Below are positions 29,387 to 29,639 of a stretch of 29,639 nucleotides of DNA, in pieces. Within the stretch, counting starts at the first letter, position 1; each line of letters begins with the position of its first letter. Made by a program: the position numbers and the translations under genes. Origin of the DNA: a virus; IMG/VR virus record IMGVR_UViG_3300035206_000326, positions 1-29,639 of that record; one strand, given 5' to 3'. Under the pieces are notes generated by a model, which worked only from the letters and a program-made list of their open reading frames with translations, was not told the DNA's origin and ran no database searches.

Positions 29387-29639
29387 ATGAAAAAATTAGC
29401 CATATTCGGAGCTTTAATATTATTAACGCTTGGTAATACTGTACAGGCGGATCAGACTGGCGACTGTACGCAGGGTGAGGAGTTTTGTGAGAGTTTAGAA
29501 ACAACAAATACCACCACAACAAATAACACCAACACCAATACCAACACCAACACCAATACCAACGCAAATACCAATACCAACACCAATACGAGCACTAGCA
29601 CGAGTACGAGCACTGCAACTAACACCAATGCAAATACCA
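29387..29639 (+). CDS. Secreted Asn/Thr-repeat protein, 3'-truncated by the window edge
   Basis: ATG 29387 follows GGAG (29379-29382). The first 21 residues form a signal peptide: basic MKK, hydrophobic LAIFGALILLTLG, and a likely cut after VQA. The mature N-terminus has two cysteines (27 and 34) in DCTQGEEFC. From about residue 40 the sequence is almost only Thr, Asn, Ser and Ala in alternating NT/ST dipeptides, and it is still open at the window end after 84 codons. Such proteins would be extended and hydrophilic. The late promoter at 29251 suggests a virion or cell-envelope role. Export in a phage without tail-fibre motifs is unusual, and the missing C-terminus could hold the functional domain. 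Confidence 0.82.
   Translation, partial: MKKLAIFGALILLTLGNTVQADQTGDCTQGEEFCESLETTNTTTTNNTNTNTNTNTNTNANTNTNTNTSTSTSTSTATNTNANT
29504..29639 (+). repeat. Imperfect AAC-ACC / AAT-ACC coding repeat
   Basis: A run of 6-bp units built from AAYACC (Asn-Thr) with third-base variation, then ACGAGC/ACTAGC (Thr-Ser) units, then AAYACC again. It encodes the low-complexity part of the secreted protein and runs off the window. Such tracts can change length by slippage. Confidence 0.85.

Overview
The window is a continuous piece of a T4-like (straboviral-type) myovirus genome. Every supported protein gene lies on the + strand. The markers are gp22, gp23, a gp19-like tube protein, UvsY, UvsW, gp55, gp47, gp46, gp45, gp44, gp62 and RegA. 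The strong A+T bias, tight ATGA-type overlaps and the mixture of T4 core genes with peptide deformylase, CobS/CobT-like proteins, a 2OG-Fe(II) oxygenase and a 7-deazaguanine pathway suggest a marine T4-like phage of the cyanophage or pelagiphage (SAR11 phage) kind. The host assignment is inference. Both window edges cut genes: gp22 at the left and a secreted Asn/Thr-repeat protein at the right.

Layout. 1-3275 is the end of the head/tail module: gp22 scaffold, gp23 capsid protein, two small late genes and a gp19-like protein, with TATAAATA late promoters and terminators between them. 3276-9704 holds recombination, late transcription and nuclease genes: uvsY, uvsW, an Sm-like small protein, the gp55 sigma factor, gp47, two small genes and gp46. 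9709-18459 is an accessory block: def, a prolyl-hydroxylase-like oxygenase, a CobT-like VWA/metalloprotease protein with a CobS-like AAA+ protein under near-identical promoters, a DNA ligase, several tiny membrane proteins, tRNA-Ala(UGC), a SET-domain protein and a DNA methyltransferase. 18465-26164 is the clamp/clamp-loader operon, with a roughly 5-kb cassette (queD, queE, queC, folE, membrane protein, dpdA-like transglycosylase, micropeptide, phosphoribosyltransferase) between gp44 and gp62/regA. 26161-29193 contains a class-3 lipase and then a late-type operon with a RimK-RimB-like fusion, a transglutaminase-like cysteine peptidase and small membrane proteins. A terminator, another late promoter and the repeat-protein gene follow.

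How the parts fit. FolE, QueD, QueE and QueC would make preQ0 from GTP, and the DpdA-like protein could exchange it for guanine in DNA. The neighbouring PRTase could salvage the released guanine. Placing these genes within the replisome operon would match modification to DNA synthesis. The RimK-RimB-like fusion carries an N-terminal leader like those of T4 internal head proteins, so it may be packaged and injected. Six promoters, of both TATAAT and TATAAATA types, sit exactly 6-7 nt before an ATG, which predicts leaderless mRNAs. No stretch longer than about 300 bases lacks a gene. The largest unexplained gap is about 120 nt at 16142-16260. No insertion sequence, integrase or CRISPR array was seen.
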